A DNA stretch of 64,000 bases from Adiantum capillus-veneris (taxonomy: Eukaryota; Streptophyta; Polypodiopsida; Polypodiales; Pteridaceae), in the NCBI GenBank assembly GCA_014529385.2, contig CM043962.1:39973098-40037097 (forward strand), written 5' to 3'. The position numbers and the translations under genes were made by a program. Below are positions 1 through 42,943 of the stretch, one piece after another. Below the pieces are notes generated by a model that did no database searches, was not told where the DNA came from, and saw only the letters and a program-made list of their open reading frames with translations. The first letter of the stretch is position 1, and every line of letters starts with the position of its first letter.

Positions 1-119
1 CCGCACATCATTGTATGCGTACAAAACGTACGGGACTGTACGAAACCACTATGAGAACGGTTGAGAGACTAGAGTAAGGTTTTGAACTTCCATCCTTTAA
101 AAAAAATAAAATTTATTTT

Positions 120-1105
120 AGCAAAACTCACAATTGTGAGTGAATTATATTTATCAACCCAAATAATTACAAGGTCTTGCCATGCTCGTGTTGAGCCATG
201 ACGTCAACCAGGGACCATAATTACAACGGCTATCAGGGCAGCCATCCCACCCAACTCCCCCCCTTATCCTTGATACATAGGGTCCCTTATCATGTTCTTC
301 TGAGATCTTTTAATTACCGATAGCCAAGATTTTCCCCCCTCCTAGGCATGCCCTCTGCTGTCAACAAAGCCCAAGTAGTCCTAGACCAATCCTCCGAGTG
401 TTGCTTGCATCCAAGCATCCATATTAGCACTTTGCTTTCTTGTATAATTTCTGCGAAGCTTGCCACCTCAAGACCTCCTTCAGACACACGGGGGTTCCTT
501 GTCTACTATACATTATGTAAGAAGACGTACCTGATGATTTGAGTGCTGATGAGATGTCAGGACCACCTAAATTCTTCCCTCCAAGGAAAAGATCAGTCTT
601 GTAAAAACCAATTTTCCATGTTCTTTGGATCCACTTACATATTTTCCCTGCGAGGCCTTTGATAGTTGGGCAATCCATGAAGAGGTGAGCCAGATCTTCA
701 CTAGCCAACCTGCATCCCAAGCATCGATCTGACCCAATCCCTCTTTCCTGAATCTTCACCCCCGTCGGTAGAGCACCCCAAATTACCTTCCACAAAAATA
801 TCTTCATGTGCTGCGGAACCTTTGGATTCCAGATGTTCTCCATTACTTGCTCCCTCCTTTCCTCCAGCCATTGTTTTTTCCATATCTTGTTAAGGAGGCT
901 AGACCAATTCTTCTTATGCATCATTGTCTGGTAGATGTCTTTAGGATGGGGTTTCCAAAAGAGACTGCTTCTTGGCCATTTCAAGGCATTCCAGTCAAAC
1001 AAACTCCGAATCACAGATAGGCATCACTATATTGTCAAGCTCTTTCCTCACTTTGTGGACCAGCAAGACCTCCAAGCTGTTCAGTTGGTACTGGGTAACT
1101 AGAAT
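120..1105 (-). mobile_element. L1-type LINE copy 1, 3' part (zinc-binding RT C-terminal region)
   Basis: The minus-strand frame at 1014-424 encodes the C-terminal zinc-binding region typical of plant L1-type LINE reverse transcriptases: the spaced C-x2-C of CLGCRL followed by HLFMDC, and the run of aromatic residues KIFLWKVIWGALPT upstream. It matches the second copy at 41079-42943 base for base over long stretches, so both belong to one family. Copy 1 is interrupted at about 1105, after GGTAACTAGAA; the matching upstream sequence resumes only at 3387. The end at 120 is followed outward by an A-rich stretch on the + strand, that is T-rich on the element strand, and carries the 16-bp palindrome ACTCACAATTGTGAGT. 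The frame breaks near 424, so the copy is dead. Confidence 0.85.
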
Positions 1106-1777
1106 GTGAGGTCCCCACCCTATCGTCTCAACAACGGATCTGATGGTAAACCTGGTGGCCACTAGATCTATAGCGGAAGCAAACAAAGTGGTCTAGGTTC
1201 ATCTAGCGGACGATCTCTCATCACAAAGTGAATTGAGTTCGAGCCTACTAGCAAGGAGATCTAGCTCCACCTCGCAGGGGAAGCGTGATTTAACCTATGT
1301 AGCGATCCTAAGACCCACCTTCCAAGAGGAGAGAAACCTCGAGTGCCTTTTTCCCCATGTTTCAGAGGCACGTACTCTTGAGATTTCACCGCTCTAGGGG
1401 CAATGAGTATTACTAATATCGAAGTAAGCACAATGGGAACAAAGAGTTCCCGACCAATCGGGACCACCCATCTCGTAGGCATTGGCAACCTGAGCCAAGC
1501 CCCCACTTTCCACCCCCACACTCACACTTCCTTGTGTGATCTAATTACTACCACAAAGGTTGTTCAACATAAAGATTCTTTGTTTAATTCCGAATCACAT
1601 TGTTCGTTAAGACAACCTTTCAACCAGTATTGCAAACAACACCAAGACAGTATTCTAGTAAAAATTCTACTCAAACTTATTCATTAAAATTCCAATGTTC
1701 TGGAGGTACAACATCCCCCCTCCAGCGAGAGTTCACTCCTCCCGTTGTCGCCTAGCTGCCCATACAACTAGGTATGT

Positions 1778-1895
1778 CCACCGCATAGAAAGCACGTCAT
1801 GGACACTCCCACCGCATAGAAAGCAAGACGTGGGTTCCCATCGCATAGAAAGCAAGTCGTGGGTATCCACCGCATAAAAAGCAAGTCGTGGATTC
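1778..1895 (+). repeat. Four-unit 29-31-bp tandem repeat
   Basis: Four units start at 1778, 1809, 1838 and 1867. Each carries CCACCGCATAGAAAGCAAG followed by a variable TCGTGG-type tail. Units differ by one to four bases. Confidence 0.9.
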
Positions 1896-3131
1896 AAGAG
1901 CCCTTAACGAAGAACTCTGCCCCCTGTGATCTGTAGGGGGGTCAGGAATGATTCAACATTGGAAATAAAATGAACATGCCGAGCTAAATTTTCCCTAGCA
2001 GACATTCTTTCCTCTTGCAAACAGCATACCCATCAATCATTTCCTTCCTACTTTAGAATTTAATGTACAATGAATTCAATGCCGAGGTTTCTGTCGGATT
2101 TCTCCAACATGTTTGGGGATATGTTCATTCCTAACTAAACGTATGCAATGTTGATTCAAACGACTTAAATAAAATTATGACCTACCTCTTCCATTTCTTC
2201 GTCAATGGCCTGTGAGATGGCCGGTATTTATTCCTCCATGGGAGCTTTTCCCTTTCCGTTCACCTTGCTCGTTCTTGCCTCGTGGTCGTGGGCTCCACCA
2301 AAGCGAGTCCTCTTAACCGGAGCCATTTCTCACTACTTTAAATAATTAGCTTGGAGAAAAAACTAAGGTTCGCAAGCGTCATAACAATCCGATAAATAGA
2401 TTAGCGACATTAATTAATCCCTCCTATATGAGAGGTCTAGATTTTTCATATAACAATCATTAAGGACGACACATAATCCTATGGGAACCGGCTCTAAAGA
2501 TAATTACCCGGCTTACATGATTAAGAATAATAGGATTTCACTAATGGAATTACCAGAGAGATGAATTAAGTATGATTAATCTCTTTCCTAGCAATTAGAT
2601 GGTGCAGATTCACCGCATGCATAGGTGTGAGAAAAGTCAACTCTTAGAGACTTAACGACGGATTAATTATTCTTTAATTACATCTTAATGCATAAGAGAA
2701 TGGGTCTAAATTAGCTACAATGTTAATAAAAAAGTGATTTTCATCAATCTACACAGTTACCGGCTTATCGATTAATCACTATGCTACCTAAAGAGAGAAG
2801 ATTCTGTTAATCATGCAATAATCATTAATCGAGGATGATGAATGATTGATAATTCAGCTTTAGAATGATGATTACTTAATAGAATATGATTAAAGAGAAT
2901 TTAGGGAGTAATTATAGAGAATTACGACTAGGAATAAGCATAATATATGAGAAATTTAGGTGGTAATGAAAAGGATTTGCAGAAAGCATTAATTAAACCG
3001 AGGTTACCGTGATTAAGGGCTGATAATCTTCTCGATTCTCTGATCTAATCGAGCTTCTTGAGGCGAGAATTCGACAGCACCTCCCTCCTTACTTCTCCTT
3101 CAAAAGGTGTGTGAACTGGCAACACTTCCCA

Positions 3132-3200
3132 GTGTGTGTAGGTATGTGTGTATGCACGGTGTGTGTGTGTGTATGAGCATATGTGTATGTGTGTGTGTGC
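3132..3200 (+). repeat. Interrupted (GT)n microsatellite
   Basis: Runs of GT broken by AG, AT and CA steps; low-complexity sequence. The apparent protein frames across it are artefacts. Confidence 0.9.
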
Positions 3201-3386
3201 ACTGGCCCTTAAATAGACTCCTACAGGCTGAAAATCGACCAGCCTTGCTATTAGCATCTGAAGGAGCACTCAGTCTCTGCATTGGCAAGTTCAGTTCCTC
3301 TACCCACCAAGTGTCAGGTAGGCTTGGTTAACTGGCTCTGAGACTAAGTTGCAAGCTTGGAAACTTCCCAAAGACTCCCACAAGGA

Positions 3387-4470
3387 ATCATAAAGGCATT
3401 TATCACTTTTATCCGACTTGGGAATGGGAGAAGAGCATGCTCCCACCTACTCATTTTTGTTTTGACTTTTTCAAGCACCCACTCAAATCTTTGCTTGTGA
3501 GTTACGTCCACCCCCAAGGGGGCTCCTAGATGTCTGAAGATATTCCCTTTTGTGACAATCTCCCCCGACCAGTCAGAAGGGTCAAATGAGTCATTTTTCG
3601 ATAGGGAGATCAGCCTTGACTTCTCTATATTACAATGGGACCCCGAAGCTACTGAGAATATTTATACAATCTCCAGAGCTTTCCTGATGACCTGGGGGCA
3701 CACCTTCAAGAAGAGGAGAGAATCATCTGCAAAAAGTTTTGCTAGGAGTTGGCTATTTCCTGGCAAAGCCAGGCCTTGCAACTCCCCTCGTTCCGCACTA
3801 GCTTCGAGCTTCGTGATTAAAGGATATGATCCTATGAAGAAAAGTAGGGGGACCAGAGGATATCCCTGCTTAATAGACCTTTTGACCTCAAAAGAGCCCA
3901 CAACTCTATCGTTGAATAGGAGCTCTGACTGGCTTCCAACTCCCAGTACACTTACTAGACGATAAAGGCTCGGCCCAAAGCCTAGAGCTTCCATGATGGC
4001 TTCTATATATGTCCATGTTATTCTGTCATAAGCTTTATCCAGGTCCAACTGTAGCAATACACACTCTTGCTTTGTGACAGTTGCGTACTCGATGCCCACC
4101 ATTGCTGCCAAGATGTTATCTTAAATGGACCTTCCTTTGATGAACCCATGTTGATGGGGAGAGATGTTCTTGTTTAGTAAGGGGGCTAGTCTGAGGGCTA
4201 CAGCTTTAGCAATAATTTTGTAGGCCACAGACATCATCGTTTTAGGGAGCCAGTGTTTCAGTTGAGAGCAACAGATCTGTTTGGGGATGGGTTTGATAAG
4301 CCCTCTCTTTACACTTCTCTCCAACGACCCTTCGACAATGGCTTTATTGGCCAGCCTTGTTTGAGATCGTCCCAAAATTCTATATAGAATTCCACCGGCA
4401 TCCCATCCCAACCAGGGGACTTTTCCTTGCTAACGGCTAGGACAGGCATTAGAACCTTGATACTCACCTA
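3387..4470 (-). mobile_element. L1-type LINE copy 1, reverse transcriptase part
   Basis: Minus-strand frames at 4411-4121 and 4111-3662 encode an L1-type reverse transcriptase broken by a frameshift or stop near 4115. Visible are the upstream KPIPK...LKHWLPKTMMSVAYKIIAKAVALRL block, then QHGFIKGRSI, motif A with LDLDKAYDRI, the motif B region IKQGYPLVPLLFF, and motif C as FADDSLLFL (the usual Y/FADD). Downstream sequence at 3387-3640 matches 42660-42943 of copy 2. The element is antisense to SEC23 and ends about 500 bp upstream of its start codon. The endonuclease half is not visible. Confidence 0.88.
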
Positions 4471-4963
4471 AATTCTACGACAATTGTCGTTTAAAGCCAG
4501 AAATGTTTGTAGGTTTTCTCAATTGCTTCTGCTGCAGGTTTTCCAGTGATGGTTCGCGGAACAGGTCATGGTAGCTGTTGCAGACTATATCATCTTGAAA
4601 ATTTCAGCTATGGTTTCCTTGCTTAGAAAAGAAGAAAAGCGCACTTCTTGCAAGGCGCTGATGTCTGACCATTGAATTAGAGGAAGACATCAACATATTT
4701 GACTAGCCAGCATTGCCATCTCTTGTCAGAGCTATGAGAAACTATAATTCGGACACAGATGCATGGTTGGTGTTGGTGCGTTTGCTCATGTTTCCAATCA
4801 AGACTTGCTGTTTGCTTGATCGGAAAGTGTTGCTCTACATCAGCTTCTAATCCACATACTGATTTGCCATATGCATCAGCTGAATTATTCTAGCTTGCAT
4901 GCATTTCCCGTTGTTTATGGCAGTTCGTGACTCTTCATAGCTCACAGGACTTGTCCAAGCGAC
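4471..4963 (+). other. SEC23 upstream region / probable 5' leader
   Basis: No gene is visible here. The stretch separates the LINE fragment from the SEC23 start codon and must hold the leader and perhaps the promoter, unless the promoter lies beyond the LINE. A pyrimidine-rich CTTCTGCTGCAG near 4526-4537 looks like a splice acceptor, so a 5'-UTR intron is possible. I cannot place a TATA box or transcription start. Confidence 0.35.
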
Positions 4964-35356
<30,393 letters not shown>

Positions 35357-36039
35357 GCAACATCATCAACAATTGATGCCTTGTGAAGTTATTTCGATAC
35401 TTTTTTTTTGCCTACGCGAAGCACAAATGCTGCTCAAAACTTTTTGGACATTCGATTTTCACAATTAGTTTCATAAAGCCAAGCATACATTGTGTCAGTG
35501 ACGTTCATTACACTCCTGTAAAAAATTGTTGTGAGCAATAATATCCCCAACAAGGCTTGTATATGGCTAATCTTCCTTGTCTTACATAGGTGCTTGTTGG
35601 TAGGTGCACTGTGATATAGCATGAACACAAAAACCATTTTTTCTCACCTATTAAGGTTAAGGTGGACTAATGTTATGCCTATTATTGTATGTGGGTATGC
35701 CTATTGTATGTGGGGATAAACTGGTGAATTTTCTGGAAAGGGCCATGTCTGTACAAGCATGTGCTCTCGTGCACGCACGCACAATTTTATGTGGTTAAAA
35801 GATGTGAACTGACTTAGAGAAGAAGGTCAATACACGGCAGTATAACTTGTTTAAGCAGTTGGCATTCACAATGAAGAAAAGAACAATGGAAAAACCTACC
35901 AAAATAGAGAGAATCTTGTTTTTGGCCTAATGATTGCTGATTGGTAGTTTGTATAAGAAGAGGTCTTGAGTTCTGGATTTGTTGGCTAGATCTTTGAGGT
36001 CTCTTGGGATTGTTTCCGACATCAAAGTGACGTCCCCAT
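35357..36039 (+). other. SEC23 3' flank / probable 3' UTR
   Basis: No gene. Contains AATAAT near 35537 and a small duplication, TATTGTATGTGGG, at about 35682 and 35701. The true cleavage site cannot be placed. Confidence 0.4.
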
Positions 36040-36044
36040 CCCCC

Positions 36045-36075
<31 letters not shown>

Positions 36076-36135
36076 AGAAAAGAAACAAAACAATAAAATA
36101 AAAAACATTTTTTGGGTTTGTTCCAACTGCATTTA

Positions 36136-36194
<59 letters not shown>

Positions 36195-36203
36195 CCCCCC
36201 CCC
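36040..36203 (+). repeat. C-run, A-run and (CT)n cluster
   Basis: 26 C at 36040-36065, then A-rich sequence, then (CT)n at 36139-36192 ending in C11. Apparent glycine-rich and RE-repeat frames here are artefacts. Confidence 0.92.
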
Positions 36204-36813
36204 AATCTGCGCGCGCGAGCATAAATTTAGAGCCCAAAGACAATTTATCCAATAAAATAGCCATATAGAGCTGTTTTTGTCCTTCACTAGAAGCCAAAAC
36301 TTCAAAGTGAGGTGGGTGAGTGTACCAGGTATACGGATAGGATTAGGTGGAAGGGATATCTATATGATTGTGAATACATTCATAATACATCTTTGGAGAG
36401 ATGCAAACCCCCGCTAGTATAAGGTGGATGAGCCAATGAGGAGTCATGCATCAATGACAAGAGTGTGGTACCTTGTTCTAGTAAACGTGCAAAATTCTTG
36501 GAAGGTGATTGGTTAAGTGGCCAACCTTTTGGACCTTATTTTGGAACAAAGGTGCAAAGTTGAAATACTAACTTGGATAAGTTTTTTATACCAATATTGG
36601 TCTTGTGAAAAGCCCCTTGAAAGGACTAATTCAAAAATGTCTTCAAATATGAGATTTGCAAATTTGCATAGAAAAGCTTGGATATTAACTTGTCTCAGAT
36701 GGGAGGTTGACACACCTTGAAGTGAGATTGTGACAATAGCCCTTTGGCTTTGAAGACGTCCCTATGTATGCTTTACTATATTGGTCACCCTAAACCATAC
36801 TCTAGAAAGTCAT

Positions 36814-36946
36814 AGTCCTTAACATCAGTTCTGTAGTTGGACACTCAAGCACTATAAGAGACAAAATCTATACTCTTAAATTCATGGAGTCCTTAACATT
36901 AGTTCTATACTTGGACACTCGAGCACTATAAGAGGCAAAATCTAGA
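36814..36946 (+). repeat. 74-bp direct duplication
   Basis: AGTCCTTAACAT ... GACACTC ... AGCACTATAAGAG ... CAAAATCTA occurs at 36814 and 36888 with a few mismatches. Nothing else is recognisable between 36204 and 37430. Confidence 0.85.
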
Positions 36947-37357
36947 ACCGTTAACATTGTCAGGATTAACAAATGAAAATGGAGAGAGGTTTTCTAGTTA
37001 CTTTTGTCCCTATCACTATTGAAAAATTAGCTTAGGACTACTCTAGTAACTAGAGTACGTGTTTTTTTAATTTTAATTTTAATTTTTTTTGTATTATAGG
37101 TATTTTTTTTATGTGTTCTTATAGTTTTAATTTATTGTAATAAAATTTTATACAATTTTTTAATATGTACTTGTAGTACAATTGGATGATCATGGCCCTC
37201 CGAAACGATTTCGAACGTGATCGATGGCTCAAGGAAAAACTCCCTTTTTCTTGCGCCAGTGCAAACAGGCAATCCCTCGCTTGAGATACATTGCTTTGGA
37301 GCATGTGGAGAACGAAGAGCTTTGGCATGTTAAAAAAAGCTCGAGTAGATTAGAGCG

Positions 37358-37403
<46 letters not shown>

Positions 37404-37429
37404 CCGTCTCCCTTGCTTGAGGATGCCCC

Positions 37430-40400
37430 CATTGGTTTGTGTTTAGTGGTGGTGCTCTAGTACGCAAGACTGAAAGACAACGAGAAGAGCTATTGTGCGA
37501 AGGCATGGTGTGTGGTGACCCTCCTATTATCCCTACTTCGACAGCTCCTCTACACACGTCTCAGGGACACTTTGAGCTTGATGATGAGTATATGTTTGAC
37601 ATGGTTGATGAGCTATTGGCTCATGAAGGCAACATATGCGAGGAGGATTGTAGACCGTGTACTCAATGGACAGCAACAACGGAAGGCAGGTTGAAGTTGA
37701 GTGTCCGAATACCTCTTCACAATGGTGCATAGTACTCAGTGTTCCGAGTATCGTTAAAAGTCTTCGACTTGCAAGCAAAATTTGGTTGGAACAATGCAAG
37801 TATGACGCATTCTTTAAGTAAGTTCTATATATGGTCTTTTATACATAGCACCCTCTTCTTGGCTTCCCCTTTTATTTGTATTGATACTCTTTTTGGTTGT
37901 AATTTGATGTGCAAAATGTTTCCTAAAGATCACCACACGCCTTCAGATTATCGACGACCGAGATCTTATGTCACTGCACTTGGTAAGGAGTATGAGCGCA
38001 TCCACACGTGCGCAACGATTGTATACTATACCGCATTGTGCATGGTCATGCTATCTTCTGTCCAGTGTGCGGGGAAGTACGCTACAAGATTGGAGTGAGC
38101 GGGACACACCTATCCTGCAAGGTATTGATGTATTTTTAACTTATCCTTCGCATTTAACATATGTTTAAAAGCAGGTCTACGGTGGAGCTTCTCACATGGG
38201 ACGACAATCACTGCTCAAATGATGGAATGATGCGTGTGTTGATTCACCTGCATGGAGGCACATAGAGACTCGATGGCCAGAGGTTCGGTTAGAGCCTCGA
38301 CACTTGATGCTTGGGCTGGCAAGCGACGATGTCAATTTCTTCGGCACCAAGTCCATATCATGGAGTACTTAACCTGTGGTGATCAACAACTATAATCTTC
38401 CACCATGGGAGATAACCAAGAAGGGGGATATGCTTCTTTCTTTGCTTGTGCCAAGGAAGTACAAGGTAGCGAATATTGATTTCTACCTTGAGCACCTCAT
38501 CTACGAGTTGGAGGAGTCATGGAAGGACATTCCCATTGTCAATGTTTCACTTTCAAAGGAGAGGAGAGAGGCCATTGTGAGGGAAATCCTTATGTGGACT
38601 ATGTACAACTATCATAGGCTTGGAGAGATTTCTGGTATGTTATGTTCATTCTTATCTCTTTTTATCATTTGGAGTTTGAAGCTTTTCTCTAACGCTATGA
38701 TAAGAGTGCAAACTTGTCCACATTGGGTCACAATGTATGTCCTACTTGTGGGCCATCATTGATGAAGGAGAGGCTAGATACCTTGCACAAGGTAATTAAT
38801 CCAAACAACCACCATTTTTGCTCCAAAGTCATAGCAAATACAAAACTCCAACAAATGGGAAGACGCCACTAAAGCGCACGATGATAGATTGAGTAACTAT
38901 TTGGAAAGAGCACTACAATAGATCTCCAAATCCCGACTAGTCCACCAAAAGTTATCATTTTGAAGACTTCCATATTGGAAGGATTTAAAAATACACCATG
39001 TCTTGAATCTCCTGCACATATTGAAGAGAATGCAGCTCACACCCTGTGGGATCACATTACGGGCAAAAAAAACTCTTTGGGGGCAAGGGAGGATTTGAGA
39101 GCCTTGAAACGTCTCCCCACCTTCGCCCCTCCATGTTGAGTCCCCAATGGAAAGATTGTGCTTCCTAAAGTCCCATGGATGCTAACCAAAGATGAGCTAG
39201 ATCAAGTGAAAGGTTCCATTGCATCTATTCGCACACCAACGAGATACATGAGGTAAAGAGAGAGGAGCTAAAAGAAAGGTGAAGGCGTTCAATTGTATGG
39301 GTTGAAGTCCCATGATTGGTATAAGATGTTATAAATAATTCTTTAAAAAAAATAATTATTTTTCTCATTTTGTTTGGATATTGATTTGTATGTATGACTC
39401 TCTCATATTTTGTTTTACTCTTTTGACATTGTAGTTCATTTTGCCGGTGAGTATGTGCATATGTCGGGACAAGAAAGTGAGGGAAGCTATTTTTAAACTC
39501 GGAGAGTTAGTAAGGGACATCTCATCTCCACTCAACTAAACTTTCCTATGTATATAATATCCTCAACAACCACTTAATGTACTCTTGTGTGTTATCTTGT
39601 AGATTTGTGAGCTCCAAAAAAATTGAAAGAGATACCATCACCGCTACTCAAACACTTGTCGTACAAACCATGTGTGCCATTGATGATGATTTTCTCAATC
39701 TATTTTTCTTAGCCAAATCCACCTCCTGGTTCACATGGTTGAGGAGATCGCTATATGTGTAGTAGTGCATGCACAATAAATGTTCTTTCTAAAGAGGTTC
39801 TTAAAGACTCTCAAAGATTTTGTGCAACTACGATCCCAACCAGAGGCATACATGGACGAAGGATGGATCGTAGGTATTTGTTTACATTTTAGAGTATTTG
39901 TGGTCAGAAGAGGAGGATGCAAGGATGACTTTACACTTGCCAAGTAGGAAGGAAAAATTATTTAACATCGATATGGATCTATCCCGAGTGATCAATAACT
40001 TTTGCATTCTCAATGAAAATGTTATGACCAAGTGGGTGGACTTGTGGACAATGGCAAAGGCAAGGTGTTTGTAGGAGACGAAAGCATGGAAGCAAACGCA
40101 TGGAGGCATGATGACATCCCTTGCCTCAACACCTTGCATGTTTTTCAGATCTCATTAGTGGTGTTGAGTGGCTTTATGAGAGAATGACCAAAGCAAAAGC
40201 ACGCGGAGAAGACACCATCGATAAATAATGAGAGTATGCACGAGGTTGCGTGCCAAAAGTAGAGTACCCATATACTTAAAACATATTGTATAGTTTTTTC
40301 TTGATTTTATCTTTGTAATTGATAAAATAAAATTTTCAATTTTATAGTGCCTTTCCTTTAACTCTATATGGTAAAAGGATCGACACTTTCGTACAAGCCA

Positions 40401-41054
40401 CATTGACGAGTGTTGAACGACCATGGATTGAGGTGTCATGGGTAACTTTGACACAAATGGTGATGAAGCCAGGTACTCTGGGACTATTGAAACGATACTA
40501 AAGGTCAATTTTAGAATCTTTCATACCTTCATGTTCGTGTGCAATTGGTTTGCAAATGTGTTTAGACGGCATGAGAATGGTCTTTACATGGTGGTCTCTA
40601 GTGTGCATCAAACGGGGAGGTATGACAATTTAGTTTTGCCACACAATTGTGGCAAGTAAGTGATTACCTTCTTTACCCTTATTTGCTTTTAACATTGATT
40701 ATACCAATTTTACTCATTTTAAACTTCTCTTCTATAGGTCATCTATATCCCATCAATCCACCAACCAAAAATTTGGTTCGTAGTTTTGTAACACCTCGGG
40801 GGAGAATCATTCTTGCTTCTAATGAAGTAGAGACTATCTTCGACTCTCTCCTACCTACTACTTTGGATGAGGGGGAGACAGAGGAGAGAGAGATCGATGA
40901 TTCAAGTCCCACGGTTGCCAATCTTAGCGAGGATGATTGCCATGATGATGATGATGAGATGGAGGATGACGACTTTGAAGAAGATGAAGTCAACACATCC
41001 ACAAACGACAATTCAATTTCTCTTTTTATTGATGTAGGACTCATGGGTTTATAA
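37430..41054 (+). pseudogene. CACTA (En/Spm) TNP2-type transposase relic
   Basis: Degenerate plus-strand coding blocks follow the order of a TNP2 transposase and its C-terminal domains. KFGWNNASMTHSL and KEYERIHTC (about 37780-38020) lead to FCPVCGEVRYK (38055). Next come LEPRHLMLGLASDDVNFFG (38290), NYNLPPWEITKKGDMLLSLL then IDFYLEHLIYEL (38376-38520), and the DUF4218-like LWDHITGKKN, KDELDQVKGSIASIRTPTRY and LKTLKDFVQLRSQPEAYMDE (39050-39860). A DUF4216-like block (RIFHTFMFVCNWF, 40510) and an acidic C-terminus (40740-41051) close it. Stops and frameshifts are many. A (CT)n tract sits at 37361-37401. I could not find the CACTA terminal inverted repeats. Confidence 0.8.
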
Positions 41055-41078
41055 TTGGATGACACTTAAAAAAAAAAA

Positions 41079-42943
41079 AAGCAAAACTCACAATTGTGAG
41101 TGAATTATATTTATCAACCCAAATAATTACAAGGTCTTGTCATGCTCGTGTTGAGCCATGGCGTCATCCAGGGACCATAATTACATCGGCTATCAGGGCA
41201 GCCATCCCACCCAACTCGCCCCCTTATCCTTGATACATAGGGTCCCTTATCATGTTCTTCTGAGATCTTTTAATTACCGATAGCCAAGATTTTCCCCCGT
41301 CCTAGGCATGCCCTCTGCTATCAACAAGGCACAAGTAGTCCTAGACCAATCCTCCGAGTGTTGCTTGCATCCGAGCGTCCATATTAGCACTTTTCTCTCT
41401 TGTATAATTTCTGTGAAGCTTGCCACCTCAAGACCTCCTTCAAACACATGACAGTTCCTTGTCTGCCATACATTATGTAAGAAGGCGTACCTGACGATTT
41501 GAGTGCTGATGAGGATGGCAGGACCACCTGAATTGTTCCATCCAAGGAAAAGATCAGTCTTGTAAAAACCAATTTTCCATGTTCTTTGGACCCACTTACA
41601 TATTTTCCATGCGAGGCCTTTGATAGTTGGGCAATCCATGAAGAGGTGAGCCAGATCTTCACTAGCCAACCTACATCCCAAGCATCGATTTGACCCAATC
41701 TCTCTTTCCTGAATCTTCACGCCCGTCGGTAGAGCACCCCAAATTACCTTCCACAAAAATACCTTCATGTGCTGCGAAACCTTTGGCTTCCAGATGTTCT
41801 CCATTACTTGCATGCACCTTTCCTCTGGCCATTGTTTGTTCCATATCTTGTTAAGAGGGCTAGACCAATTCTTCTTATGCATCGTTGTCTGGTAAATGTC
41901 TTTAGGATGGGGTTTCCAGAAGAGATTGCTTTCGGGCCATTTCCAGGCATTCCAGTCAAACTTCGAATCACAGATAGACATCACTATATTGTCAAGCTCT
42001 TTCCTGACTATGTGGACCAGCAAGACCTTCAAGCTATTCAATTGGTACTGGGTAATTAGAAGGTCAATGGTTTTCCAACTCTTGTCCCAGAAGTGCCCGA
42101 GTCGATTCAGACCCTTATTATTCAGCTTCCTGGCTGTCTCTATCCAATAGGGAATTTGTGGCGGATCTACAACTTTGGAAAGCCAGGGGGACCAATGCAA
42201 AATGGAGTTCTTGAAGTATCTGGTTTTTTCCTCCCACTTTAAGACTCCTGCTGTTCTATTGCATTTTCTTACCAATTCTCCTGTGCTGTCCCTCAGTCTT
42301 AGGGTAGTCCACGTTGGGGCTAACAGCTTGTCATGAACCTCCACCCCTCTCCACTTTCCCCCTTTCGAGCCAAGTTTAGCTGCTTCTATCATATCTTTGA
42401 TCATGACAACCCAAACTTGATCCCGTTTAGCCAAGGAAACAACAAATTTGGCGCAACAAGCTTTTGCATGGTCCACAGGGTCGAGAATTTCGGGGCCTCC
42501 TTCATTCACCGGCTGAGCAATTGATTCCCAACGGGCCCATTGCCATGGCTTGGAGGTTTCGTGTTGTTTTTCCATAAAAACATTTTCATTGGTTTTAAGA
42601 ACTCTTTCCAGTGACACTTAGCCATCTTGAGAATTGGGCTAGTGAAGGCAATATAAGAAATCATAAAGGCATTTATCACTTTTATCCGACTTGGAAATGG
42701 GAGAAGAGCATACTCCCACCTACTCATTTTTGTTTTGATTTTTTCAAGCACCCACTCAAATCTTTGCTTGTGAGTTACGTCCACCGCCAAGGGGGCTCTC
42801 AGATGTCTGAAGATATACCCTTTTGTGACAATCTCCCCCGACCAGTCAGAAGGCTCAAATGAGTCATTTTCCGATTGGGAGATCAGCCTTGACTTCTCTA
42901 TATTACACTGGACCCCGAAGCTACTGAGAATATTTGTACAATC
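41079..42943 (-). mobile_element. L1-type LINE copy 2 (3' half)
   Basis: Frame 42617-41274 (447 codons) covers the region after RT and the zinc-binding C-terminus (IFLWKV-like block, CLGCRLASEDLAHLFMDC). Frame 42790-42506 covers the preceding segment (RFEWVLEKIKTKMSRWEYAL). A frameshift separates them near 42560. It is truncated within RT at 42943. The 3' end has the ACTCACAATTGTGAGT palindrome and then 13 A on the + strand (T on the element strand). CACTT precedes the A-run and also follows the truncation point, a possible 5-bp target duplication. Confidence 0.87.

Larger units (their letters stand above)
1106..3386. other. Unclassified 2.3-kb segment replacing part of LINE copy 1
   Basis: This block lies between two parts of one LINE. 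Compared with copy 2, about 600 bp of LINE (the equivalent of 42062-42660) is missing here and 2.3 kb of unrelated sequence is present. It starts TGTGAGGTCC and ends near CCCACA, which resembles LTR termini, but I see no terminal repeat pair or convincing target duplication. Inside are a 30-bp tandem repeat (1778-1895), AT-rich sequence (2340-3040), and a short minus-strand frame starting near 2325 that begins MAPVKRTRFGG and stops after 32 codons. I recognise no conserved domain. It could be a solo LTR plus flank, or the product of a deletion with filler DNA. Confidence 0.45.

Noticed and set aside
40438-41054. Independent acidic host protein
   Set aside because: Position and the preceding NYNLPPW, DUF4218- and DUF4216-like blocks make it the C-terminus of the CACTA transposase relic.
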